Source: Clostridiaceae bacterium (GTDB taxonomy: Bacteria > Bacillota > Clostridia > Oscillospirales > Acutalibacteraceae). Taken from it: a DNA stretch of 9,462 bases. A program made the translations under genes and the position numbers. The stretch lies in contig JAEDHZ010000048.1 in assembly GCA_016292705.1 (NCBI GenBank), forward strand, positions 1 through 9,462, written 5' to 3'. The notes beneath the pieces are model-generated. The model searched no databases. It was not told the origin of the DNA and saw only the letters and a program-made list of their open reading frames with translations. The number at the start of each line of letters is the position of its first letter. The stretch's first letter is position 1. Positions 1-6,849 of the stretch are shown piece after piece.

Positions 1-165
1 CTGAAAGCCCCTCTCGGCTTCAGAAAAGTATATTCCGGAACAACGGTCGGAACAAAAAAGATTGTCCTCGTTCCCCCTTGCGCCGCAACAGATGAAATCA
101 GGTTTGTTATCACTCAATCCAGAGGCAACCCCGTGCTGCGCAGAATTGAGCTATACGGATACTGA
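1..165 (+). CDS. Probable GH29 alpha-L-fucosidase, C-terminal end (partial)
   Basis: The first 54 complete codons form an open frame that enters from the left edge and stops at TGA 163-165. The peptide contains SGTTVGTKKIVLVPP, then IRFVITQSRGNPVLRRIELYGY split by only a few residues. This matches the usual end of GH29 alpha-L-fucosidases, a beta-sandwich with the pattern sGTtiGykri, then vRl.ItqSr..P.l.e..lY. Enzymes of this family remove terminal alpha-L-fucose from glycans, with host mucin and milk glycans as typical gut substrates. The catalytic domain lies outside the window, so activity cannot be judged. The next gene starts 43 nt downstream with no terminator between them, so the two are probably co-transcribed. 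The family call rests only on this short C-terminal signature. Another discoidin-like or beta-sandwich protein is possible. Confidence 0.68.
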   Translation: MKAPLGFRKVYSGTTVGTKKIVLVPPCAATDEIRFVITQSRGNPVLRRIELYGY

Positions 166-208
166 AAAACAAACATATTCGTTGAAAATTTAACGGAGAT
201 ATATCATA

Positions 209-1840
209 ATGAAGTCCAAAAGAATCACTTTATTTCTTGCAATTGTGCTTTTTGCGCTTGCAATTGTCTCTCCGGCAGAACTTGCCTTTGCAAAAGGAAG
301 CTCTGCTCAGGATTATTTGTACATAGACCCGGGCGCCGGTGCTTCCTCAACCCCAATGGAGCTGATTGCTTTCAACGCAAGTATGGGGCCCTCCTCAAGC
401 AAATGGAAGAGTGTTGACAAAACCTCTCTGCCTGCACTCGAAAACTTCCGTTTTGAATACAATGCCGCAAAAAACAAGCTTCCCGAAGGAGCGAAAAATG
501 CCCTCACCGACGAATCTTTTGTCGCTGAGCTGGACGGCCTCATTGCAAAAAGCAGAAAAACCTTTCCAAAAAGCTTCAAGGTTCTTTCAATCGGCAACAG
601 CTTCAGTGTTGACGCCGTCAAATATCTTTATAAGGTTGCAAAAAGTGCCGGAGCAAAGGAAATTGTTGTTGCAAGCATGCACATCACAGCCTGCGACATC
701 AAAAGCCACAGAATAAATGCGGAAAATGATTTTCCTGTCTATAAATATAAAAAGAACAAAAACGGAAAAATCAAATCTTTAAGCAATGTGAGCATCCTTT
801 CGGCTTTGAGGGATGAAAACTGGGACTATGTCACTCTCCAGCAGTCGAGCAATCTCAGCGGTGTTGAAAAAAGCTATAACAACGATCTTAACTTCATGGC
901 AAATTATATTCTGAAAAACCGTCCCTGTCCGTCAACAAAACTTTGCTGGCACATGACCTGGGCCTATTCAAAAAAATATGAAAACGATAGCTTTGAGGTT
1001 TACGATTTCAATCAGCAGAATATGTATGACACCACCTGCAGTGCCGTCAGAAGCAAAATTGTTCCGAACAAAAGCTTTTCTGTTCTCATTCCCGTCGGAA
1101 CGGCAATTCAGAATCTCAGAACAAGCTATATCAAAGACCGACTCAACCGTGATGGCCGCCACCTCAATGCAATCGGTCAATACACAGCTGCCCTGACATT
1201 TGTGCGCTCGCTCGGCTATGACATTGACAACATAGAATGGACGCCAAAATCAAAGAAGCTTTCAAAAGCATATCTTCCTGCAATTAAAGCCTCGGTTAAC
1301 GATTCGCTCTGCGTTCCGCTTTCCGTCACAAACGAAAGCAGAATATGCAACCACAAAGCAACAAAAGACAGCCCGTTCAATACAGTTGTTGAAAATCCCG
1401 GTCGCCCTGCAACCTGCGAGTCAAGCGGCTATTCAAACAGTTCATACTGCCGTGTATGCAAAGAGGTAATTAAACAGCAGCGCATGATTCCGAGACTTTC
1501 AACTCACAATTTTTTGTTCAGGATCAGAACCCCTGCAACAATGAAAGCCGACGGAACAAGAACCGGCACCTGCAAAGTCTGCGGAAAAATCAAAAATCAG
1601 ATTATTCCTATGATAAAAAGTGTTTCGCTTTCAAAGAGCGTTTATGCCTACAGCCAAAAACCCGTCACGCCGAAAGTTACCATAACGGACAGAACGGGCA
1701 ATCTTCTTCGTGAAAACACTGACTACACTCTCAGTTATCCGGACAGCCATATAAGCGTTGGAAAACACAAAATTGAAGTTGTTTTCAAAAATAAATACAA
1801 AGGAAAATCCGGACTTGAATTCAAAATCACTCTGTCATAG
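209..1840 (+). CDS. Secreted DUF4886/SGNH-like hydrolase with Cys-rich and Ig-like tail
   Basis: This is a 543-residue exported protein of unproven activity. Residues 1-29 form a signal peptide: a basic start (MKSKR), a hydrophobic core, and an AFA-like cleavage site near residue 28. There is no lipobox. After a spacer, residues 122-340 resemble DUF4886, a branch of the SGNH hydrolase fold. LSIGNSFS (126-133) would carry the nucleophile Ser131, TLQQSSN (209-215) is the next conserved block, and D315-G-R-H318 has the DxxH spacing of the SGNH catalytic Asp/His pair. Residues 378-467 hold two Cys modules (C380, C403, C414/C417; then C455/C458 in TCKVCGK), possibly metal-binding. Residues 468-543 form one Ig-like beta domain of the kind repeated in clostridial surface proteins. 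No LPxTG motif or dockerin is present, so it is probably released or loosely wall-associated. The ATG is preceded by GGAG at 195-198. The adjacent fucosidase suggests a role in glycan deacylation, which is inference. Confidence 0.8.
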   Translation: MKSKRITLFLAIVLFALAIVSPAELAFAKGSSAQDYLYIDPGAGASSTPMELIAFNASMGPSSSKWKSVDKTSLPALENFRFEYNAAKNKLPEGAKNALTDESFVAELDGLIAKSRKTFPKSFKVLSIGNSFSVDAVKYLYKVAKSAGAKEIVVASMHITACDIKSHRINAENDFPVYKYKKNKNGKIKSLSNVSILSALRDENWDYVTLQQSSNLSGVEKSYNNDLNFMANYILKNRPCPSTKLCWHMTWAYSKKYENDSFEVYDFNQQNMYDTTCSAVRSKIVPNKSFSVLIPVGTAIQNLRTSYIKDRLNRDGRHLNAIGQYTAALTFVRSLGYDIDNIEWTPKSKKLSKAYLPAIKASVNDSLCVPLSVTNESRICNHKATKDSPFNTVVENPGRPATCESSGYSNSSYCRVCKEVIKQQRMIPRLSTHNFLFRIRTPATMKADGTRTGTCKVCGKIKNQIIPMIKSVSLSKSVYAYSQKPVTPKVTITDRTGNLLRENTDYTLSYPDSHISVGKHKIEVVFKNKYKGKSGLEFKITLS

Positions 1841-1860
1841 TTCCGGACAGACAAAAAGAG

Positions 1861-1898
1861 AACCCTTCGCAGCCTTCAACGGTTGCTGAAGGGTTTTT
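1861..1898 (+). terminator. Intrinsic terminator after the DUF4886 gene
   Basis: AACCCTTC (1861-1868) pairs exactly with GAAGGGTT (1888-1895). The inner GCAGCC / GGTTGC segments extend the stem imperfectly around a TTCAAC loop. The 3' arm runs straight into TTTTTGTTTT (1894-1903). The hairpin sits 20 nt after the stop codon and should end the fucosidase/DUF4886 transcript. A short A-run at 1853-1857 could give weak function on the other strand. Confidence 0.88.
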
Positions 1899-2078
1899 GT
1901 TTTCGGATGAACAAGTCCGCCACCTTATAATTTGCCTTCCGAATGCACGAGTAAATGCTCACTCACTTTTTTTGAGAACTCCGGGCAAAAAATCCAACAT
2001 CATTGCCACTTTTGTTTATAAACCATCATATCAATAAAAACTATTCATAAATTGTTTATTTTTTTACTCAAAAACCCA

Positions 2079-2107
2079 TTGATAACGAACTCAACACAGT
2101 GTATACT
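2079..2107 (+). promoter_or_regulatory. Sigma70-like promoter for the acyl-activation operon
   Basis: TTGATA (2079-2084) and TATACT (2102-2107) are each one base from consensus and are separated by exactly 17 bp. They sit in AT-rich DNA and point at the operon. The expected transcription start is near 2114, giving a leader of about 80 nt before the ATG at 2194. No better pair was found in the intergenic region. Confidence 0.65.
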
Positions 2108-2115
2108 TTTATACA
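2100..2115. promoter_or_regulatory. Operator-like palindrome over the -10 box
   Basis: TGTATA (2100-2105) and TATACA (2110-2115) are perfect inverted half-sites with a 4-bp spacer. They cover the predicted -10 and the likely transcription start. A dimeric repressor bound here would block RNA polymerase. No regulator gene lies in the window, and -10 regions are AT-rich by nature, so chance symmetry cannot be excluded. Confidence 0.4.
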
Positions 2116-2180
2116 AATCAACACCATGTCGGTCTAAAAATTGACTGTGTGTTTTTTTGGAGTTTTATTATTTTTTGGAC

Positions 2181-2185
2181 AGGAG
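2181..2185 (+). promoter_or_regulatory. RBS that places the first ANL gene's start at 2194
   Basis: AGGAG lies 8 nt before ATG 2194. The same frame is open back to a GTG at 2149, but that GTG has no purine-rich site before it and would add a T-rich, hydrophobic 15-residue leader unlike ligases of this family. The ATG is therefore chosen. Confidence 0.82.
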
Positions 2186-2193
2186 TAAAAATT

Positions 2194-3843
2194 ATGGCAA
2201 GAAAAATGAAAGCACCCCATCCGTTCGTCGATGTACCCGATTTTAAAACCGCCCGTGAAATGATCGAATACGGTCACATAAAAGGCGGCGACCAGAAGCA
2301 GTATGTTTATCTTGAAACACGCAAAAAGGAGCGTACAAAGTCCTTTAACGAGGTATGGTATGACACTGTCGGCCTCGGACAGAACCTTTATATGCGCGGT
2401 CTTTCCGGAAAAAAAGTTGCAATCCTCAGCGATAACAGCTATTACTGGATTGTCTGCTTCTATTCAATCCTCACCGGAAAATATACCGTTATCCCTCTCG
2501 ATGCAAAACTCATGGATGATGACATCATCGACATTATGAGAAGAAGCCATTGCGACGCTATCTACTACTCCGATGAATTTGCGGGCACAATTGAAAAGCT
2601 CAAGGAAGCTGACGGTGTCTGCCTTAAAGAATACTTGAAAATCAGCGATTTCTATGACCTTATCGAAGCCGGTCACGCCGACATCAAAGCCGGCAACAAA
2701 TGCTATCTCGACGAAGCACCCCTTCCGGATGACATTGCTTCAATCGTTTTCACCTCCGGAACAACAGGCAAAAGCAAGGGCGTAATGCTCAGCCACAAGA
2801 ACATCATGACCTCCGCCGTTTCCTCGGCAAGACTCATTCAGGGTCACCACGCAATCGGATTTTTGCCGATGAACCATACCTTTGCCTGGGCAAGTGCGCT
2901 GTTCCTTGTCAATGTTTTCACCGGCTGGGGATATATCTGCCGTTCGCTCAAAGACATTCCGCAGGATATGAAAAAATATCACCCCCAGAACATTGCCGGC
3001 GTTCCCCTCCTCATTGAAACAATTTACAAAACCGTATGGCGCACCGCAGAAAAGAACGGCAAAGCCGACAAGCTTCGCAAAGGCATAAAGCTCAGCAACT
3101 TCCTTCGTGAAAAGTTCGGAATTGATATCAGAAGAAAGCTCTTCAAAGAAGTTATCGACGGTCTCGGCGGCGAGCTTGAATACATAGTTATCGGCGGAGC
3201 GTACCTTGATCCCGTCTATGAAAAAGGTCTCAGCGACCTCGGAATTGAAGTTTTCAACGGCTACGGCACAACCGAGTGCTCACCGGGAATCACAATCTCC
3301 ACCTATGAAAACTACAAATTCGGCTCATGCGGAAAACCGATGGGCTGCGAAATCAAAATCAAAGATCCCGACGAGGACGGCATTGGCGAAATCTGCGTTA
3401 AAGGCGACAATGTAATGGTCGGATACTTTGAAGACCCGGAAGCCACCGCTTCTGTTTTTGAAGGCGAATGGTTCAAAACCGGTGACTTCGGTTATATTGA
3501 CGAAGACGGCTTCCTGTTCTATGTCGGAAGAAAGAAGAATCTCATTGTTCTTTCAAACGGAAAGAATGTTTCTCCCGAGGAGCTTGAAGACCAGCTGACA
3601 AGACTTGACTATGTCAAGGAAGTCATTGTTTCCGAAGAGGACAACCTCATCACCGCAGAGTTTTATCTTGACGAAGAAATCTGCCCGGATGCAAAGGAAA
3701 AAATCAAGGAGGATGTCAAAAAATACAACGCCACCCTCCCGTCATACAAAAGAATTCTTCAAATCAAAACAAGAGACACCGAGTTCCCGAAAACCACAAG
3801 TCTGAAAATCAAGAGGAAGTATAAGGAGGATATTAAAGCGTGA
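2194..3843 (+). CDS. ANL-superfamily acyl-adenylating enzyme (acyl-CoA/ACP ligase-like), first copy
   Basis: This 549-residue cytosolic enzyme should activate a carboxylic acid with ATP to an acyl-AMP and pass it to CoA or a carrier-protein thiol. Visible ANL motifs are the P-loop FTSGTTGKSKG (186-196), LPMNHTF (224-230), NGYGTTECSP (355-364), TGD with D431, GRKKN with R446, and NVSPEELE (458-465). The catalytic lysine should be K538 in TTSLKIKR, where the usual Gly before Lys is Leu. The length, the helical stretch near 270-320 and the HH/NH-type motif after the P-loop resemble long-chain acyl-CoA ligases more than NRPS amino-acid A domains. No carrier or condensation domain is fused to it. 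It is the first gene of a four-gene operon, and its stop overlaps the next start in GTGA. The substrate is unknown. Direct transfer to the ACP encoded at 6850 is inferred from context. Confidence 0.88.
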   Translation: MARKMKAPHPFVDVPDFKTAREMIEYGHIKGGDQKQYVYLETRKKERTKSFNEVWYDTVGLGQNLYMRGLSGKKVAILSDNSYYWIVCFYSILTGKYTVIPLDAKLMDDDIIDIMRRSHCDAIYYSDEFAGTIEKLKEADGVCLKEYLKISDFYDLIEAGHADIKAGNKCYLDEAPLPDDIASIVFTSGTTGKSKGVMLSHKNIMTSAVSSARLIQGHHAIGFLPMNHTFAWASALFLVNVFTGWGYICRSLKDIPQDMKKYHPQNIAGVPLLIETIYKTVWRTAEKNGKADKLRKGIKLSNFLREKFGIDIRRKLFKEVIDGLGGELEYIVIGGAYLDPVYEKGLSDLGIEVFNGYGTTECSPGITISTYENYKFGSCGKPMGCEIKIKDPDEDGIGEICVKGDNVMVGYFEDPEATASVFEGEWFKTGDFGYIDEDGFLFYVGRKKNLIVLSNGKNVSPEELEDQLTRLDYVKEVIVSEEDNLITAEFYLDEEICPDAKEKIKEDVKKYNATLPSYKRILQIKTRDTEFPKTTSLKIKRKYKEDIKA

Positions 3844-5387
3844 GTAAAATAAGCACCGTCAGACAACTTGTTGATTATGCTGCAGAAGAATACGGCGAAA
3901 AGGATTTTTGCCGCTTTATCAGAGACAACAAAGTCATGAAAAAAAGCTATGCGCAATTCCGTGAAGACTGCCTTTCAATCTGCCGTTATATCCGTTCGGT
4001 AAAAAGGGAGCGTATTCACATCGCTTTCATCGGAAGCACAAGCTATGAATACATTGCTTGCCTTACCGGAATGATTTTCAGCGGAAATGTTGTTGTTCCT
4101 TTTGCGCCGGACATCAGTGTTGACGAAGCAGCTGAACTTTTTGAGGACGCAGACATTGAACTGCTCTTCTGCGAGGATGCTTTCAACGAAAAGGCAAGGG
4201 AAGTCCAGAAAAGATATCCCGGTCTGAAAAGAATTGTTTCCCTCGGAAATGCACAGTGGTTTGACGATGTTTTTGAAAAATATAAGACAGGATCGTTTTT
4301 TAACAAGCTTTCAGCCATTCAGGAATTCCCTGACCACTGCTCGCTCATCATTTATACTTCAGGCACAACGGGACGCAGAAAAGGAGTTATGCTCTCCAAC
4401 CGTAACCTTGCCGCAAACACCTGCTATAACGAATATGCCCTTGAGGCAACGGACGTCAGCTTTTCCGTTCTTCCGATGCACCATGTTTTCTGCTATGCGT
4501 GCGATGTGCTCAAAACGCTTTATGACGGCGGAACCCTCTGCCTCAACGGTTCGCTTGTCAACCTTTATGATAATCTGCTGCGCTTTGAGCCGACCATCAT
4601 GAGAATTGTTCCTGCCCTTTGCAAATCAATACTCACAAGAATCAGAATAACCGAAAGGCAGAATCCTGACCTCACCCCGAGAGAAGCGGCAGAAAAAGTT
4701 GTCGGCAGGAATTTCAGGCGAATGATTGCCGGTTCAGCTTTCCTTTCCGCCTCACTCATTGACGGGTTTGAAAAATATGGCATAACTGTCCGTCAGGGTT
4801 ACGGAATGAGCGAATGCAGCCCGAGAATTTCAACCTCCGACTTTGTTGATACCGAAAACAAATATTCCAACGGAAAGGTTCTTTCCGTTAACGAGGTCAG
4901 GATAGTTGACAGTGAAATTCAGGTTAAAGGTCCCTCGGTAATGCTCGGCTATTATAAGCGACCTGAAGAAACAGCCGCAGCTTTCACAGAGGACGGCTTT
5001 CTCCATACCGGTGACCTTGGCTATCTCAAGGGTAGCCATATCTACCTCACCGGAAGAAAAAAGAACCTCATCATTCTTTCAAACGGAGAAAATGTTTCTC
5101 CGGAGGAGATTGAAAACCGCTTTGTTGACGACGGTGTGGTAAAGGAAATAGTAGTCGTGGGTGAAAACGACAAGTTTATTGCCGAAATATATCCCGATAT
5201 GCAGTTTGCTCAGGCTCACGAAATTACAGATATAAACGGCGAAATTCAAAAAATTGTTGACCGTGTTAACATTGAATCGCCGTCTGACCGCCAGATTTTT
5301 GCTTTCAGGCTCAGAGAAAAACCGTTTGAACGCACCTCAACGGGCAAAATCAAACGCACTGAGTTCTATTATAAAGGAGTCGGTTGA
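3840..5387 (+). CDS. ANL-superfamily acyl-adenylating enzyme, second copy
   Basis: This 515-residue cytosolic adenylate-forming enzyme is a diverged paralogue of the gene before it. Motifs are the P-loop YTSGTTGRRKG (172-182), LPMHHVF (211-217), QGYGMSECSPR (319-329), TGD with D392, GRKKN with R406 and NVSPEEIE (418-425). The C-terminal STGKIKR carries the expected catalytic lysine K503 in its canonical Gly-Lys context. It is somewhat shorter than its paralogue, mainly at the N-terminus and in the middle. It starts at GTG 3840, overlapping the previous TGA by 4 nt, with AAGGAGGA (3823-3830) about 10 nt upstream, which indicates translational coupling. Two ligases in one operon suggest that two different acids are activated, or that one enzyme loads CoA and the other the ACP. 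The sequence cannot separate these options. It is less likely to be a housekeeping fatty-acid ligase because of the condensation and carrier genes beside it. Confidence 0.87.
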   Translation: MSKISTVRQLVDYAAEEYGEKDFCRFIRDNKVMKKSYAQFREDCLSICRYIRSVKRERIHIAFIGSTSYEYIACLTGMIFSGNVVVPFAPDISVDEAAELFEDADIELLFCEDAFNEKAREVQKRYPGLKRIVSLGNAQWFDDVFEKYKTGSFFNKLSAIQEFPDHCSLIIYTSGTTGRRKGVMLSNRNLAANTCYNEYALEATDVSFSVLPMHHVFCYACDVLKTLYDGGTLCLNGSLVNLYDNLLRFEPTIMRIVPALCKSILTRIRITERQNPDLTPREAAEKVVGRNFRRMIAGSAFLSASLIDGFEKYGITVRQGYGMSECSPRISTSDFVDTENKYSNGKVLSVNEVRIVDSEIQVKGPSVMLGYYKRPEETAAAFTEDGFLHTGDLGYLKGSHIYLTGRKKNLIILSNGENVSPEEIENRFVDDGVVKEIVVVGENDKFIAEIYPDMQFAQAHEITDINGEIQKIVDRVNIESPSDRQIFAFRLREKPFERTSTGKIKRTEFYYKGVG

Positions 5388-5403
5388 TTTTCCGGCAAAA
5401 ACA

Positions 5404-5409
5404 AGGAGG
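5404..5409 (+). promoter_or_regulatory. RBS that places the condensation gene's start at 5417
   Basis: AGGAGG lies 7 nt before ATG 5417. A competing TTG at 5384 overlaps the previous stop as TTGA and has AAGGAG (5373-5378) only 5 nt upstream. It would add 11 residues (MIFRQKQGGII) with no family counterpart. The stronger site and the ATG favour 5417. Confidence 0.78.
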
Positions 5410-5416
5410 AATCATA

Positions 5417-6844
5417 ATGCTTGAAAGAACTTTACCCACAGGTGAGAAAGTCACTGCTTTTCCGCTCGCAACCCCGCAGCAGTTCATGCTGTTCATGTCC
5501 ATGCAGTACGGTGCGGACTATCCTGTCAACAATATAGGGTCCGGCTACTACTGGCAAGGCGAAATGGACTTTGACCTCATGAAAGAAGCTGTTGAAGAAG
5601 CAATTTCCCGCTGTGACACGATGCGTCTGCGTTTTATGCCGGACGAGCAGTACAAGGTAATCCAGTATATCACGCCGAAAAGCGAAATGCAGATTGAAAC
5701 ATGGGATTACAGCGATATGCCGCTTGAAAAAGCTCACGAAAAGCTGCTTGAATTTTCCCACAAACAGATTCCGATGTTCTTCTGTGAAATTCACACAATA
5801 AAGCTCATGAAGCTTGCCGAAGGCTACAACGGAATTTTCATGAAGCTTCATCACCTTGCGATGGATGCTTTTTCTGTCAAGGTCTTTCTTCGTGACATTA
5901 TGGAATTGTATCTCCACAAGCTCAAAGGCGCACCTTATCCGAAGCCGATGCGTCCGTATCTCCCGGCACTCATGGGTGAGCTTGCTTATCTGAAAAGCGA
6001 ACAATATGCCGCCGACAAAAAGTATTGGGAGGAATCGCTCTCCAAAACGAGCGAACCCATTTTTACCGATTACATGCTTGAAAACAGGCTGAAAGAGCAG
6101 CGCAAGGAACATCCCGAACATCGCTTTGCCGATATTCACTCCGGCTCTCCGGCCGCCAAAGCCAAGATTTTTGACATGACCGAAGAGGAAACAAACGCCC
6201 TTTCGGCAATGTGCCGTGAAAATGACCTTTCCGTCTGCGCTGCCCTTTCAATGGGCGTCCGCACCGCCCTCTCCGTTTTCAACGACAACGAGGAGGATGT
6301 CTCGTTCAAAATGATTGTTGACCGCAGAGGTTCCCTTGCCGAAAAGAAGTCCGGCGGAATCCGCATCAACTTTTTCCCGATGCGCAGCATCATAAAGCCG
6401 GAAATGACCTTTGCCGAAGCAGTCCGTGAAATTATGAATGTTCAAAACGAGATGTACAGCCATTGCTCGCTGAGCTTTGCGGAAATGCTTGTTGAACGCC
6501 ACAAATCAATGCCTGCGGACGCAAAGCCCGACTCAACCTATGACAGCATGGGCTTCTCCTATCAGCCGCTCATGATAATTCCCAATGTTGACGAAAAAAC
6601 AGCAAGAAGCGCAAAAGGCGTCTGGTATAACAACGGAGCATCCATGATTCCGCTTTATCTCACAGCGAAACACAGAGCAAACGATGGCGGCCTTGAATTC
6701 ATTTTTGAATACAGGCTTACTCCGAATCCTGAACACGACCTTGATGTGTTCTTTGAAAAAATGCGTGTTGCTCTTAATCTCGGAGCAAACAATCCGGATA
6801 TCAAGGTCAGTGAAATTCTTGAAAAATGTGCTGTTGAAAGGTGA
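5417..6844 (+). CDS. Free-standing NRPS-type condensation-domain protein
   Basis: This 475-residue protein has the length of a single condensation (C) domain and nothing else. The family is a two-lobed CAT-like fold in which HHxxxDG promotes attack of an amine or hydroxyl on an acyl thioester. Here the motif is HHLAMDA: H145, catalytic H146, D150, and Ala151 in place of Gly. Other C-domain hallmarks are the early FPLATPQQ (15-22), DFDLMKEAVEEAISRCDTMRLRF-type C2 region (51-73), VDRR (301-304) and SGGIRINFFPMR (312-323), which corresponds to the latch/floor-loop region. There is no signal peptide or membrane segment. It follows the two ligases by 29 nt and overlaps the possible upstream GTG of the ACP gene. 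It probably joins an ACP- or CoA-bound acyl group to an acceptor, and because no thioesterase is nearby it may also release the product. A wax-ester/PapA-type acyltransferase is the main alternative within the same superfamily. Confidence 0.85.
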   Translation: MLERTLPTGEKVTAFPLATPQQFMLFMSMQYGADYPVNNIGSGYYWQGEMDFDLMKEAVEEAISRCDTMRLRFMPDEQYKVIQYITPKSEMQIETWDYSDMPLEKAHEKLLEFSHKQIPMFFCEIHTIKLMKLAEGYNGIFMKLHHLAMDAFSVKVFLRDIMELYLHKLKGAPYPKPMRPYLPALMGELAYLKSEQYAADKKYWEESLSKTSEPIFTDYMLENRLKEQRKEHPEHRFADIHSGSPAAKAKIFDMTEEETNALSAMCRENDLSVCAALSMGVRTALSVFNDNEEDVSFKMIVDRRGSLAEKKSGGIRINFFPMRSIIKPEMTFAEAVREIMNVQNEMYSHCSLSFAEMLVERHKSMPADAKPDSTYDSMGFSYQPLMIIPNVDEKTARSAKGVWYNNGASMIPLYLTAKHRANDGGLEFIFEYRLTPNPEHDLDVFFEKMRVALNLGANNPDIKVSEILEKCAVER

Positions 6845-6849
6845 AAAAC

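Larger units (their letters stand above)
1899..2193. other. Non-coding promoter region upstream of the acyl-activation operon
   Basis: The gene-free stretch from the stop at 1840 to the start at 2194 is about 350 bases. Past the terminator it is strongly AT-rich and has no convincing ORF. It holds an imperfect palindrome at 1948-1965, a sigma70-like promoter at 2079-2107, and a TGTATA-N4-TATACA palindrome over the -10. It then has a leader of roughly 80 nt with two T-runs (2152-2158 and 2170-2176) before the ribosome binding site at 2181-2185. No riboswitch or T-box was recognised. Confidence 0.7.

Noticed and set aside
1926..1931. TATAAT as a -10 box
   Set aside because: No -35-like hexamer lies 16-18 bp upstream, and the promoter at 2079-2107 is better placed and matched.
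2121..2158. Attenuator-like hairpin in the operon leader (CGGTC / GACTG followed by T7)
   Set aside because: The stem is only 5 bp with a G-U pair and a broken outer ACAC/GTGT extension. No leader peptide or alternative fold was seen.
2149..2193. Upstream GTG start for the first ligase
   Set aside because: It has no Shine-Dalgarno sequence, encodes a T-rich hydrophobic leader foreign to the family, and competes with an ATG at 2194 that has AGGAG at ideal spacing.
5384..5416. TTG start overlapping the second ligase's stop for the condensation gene
   Set aside because: The rare start codon has a short-spaced RBS and adds 11 unconserved residues. ATG 5417 has a stronger AGGAGG. It cannot be fully excluded as a coupled minor start.
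5432..6139. Long open frame of 235 codons on the minus strand
   Set aside because: It lies wholly antisense to the condensation-domain gene, its translation shows no recognisable domain, and its openness follows from the codon use of the plus-strand gene.
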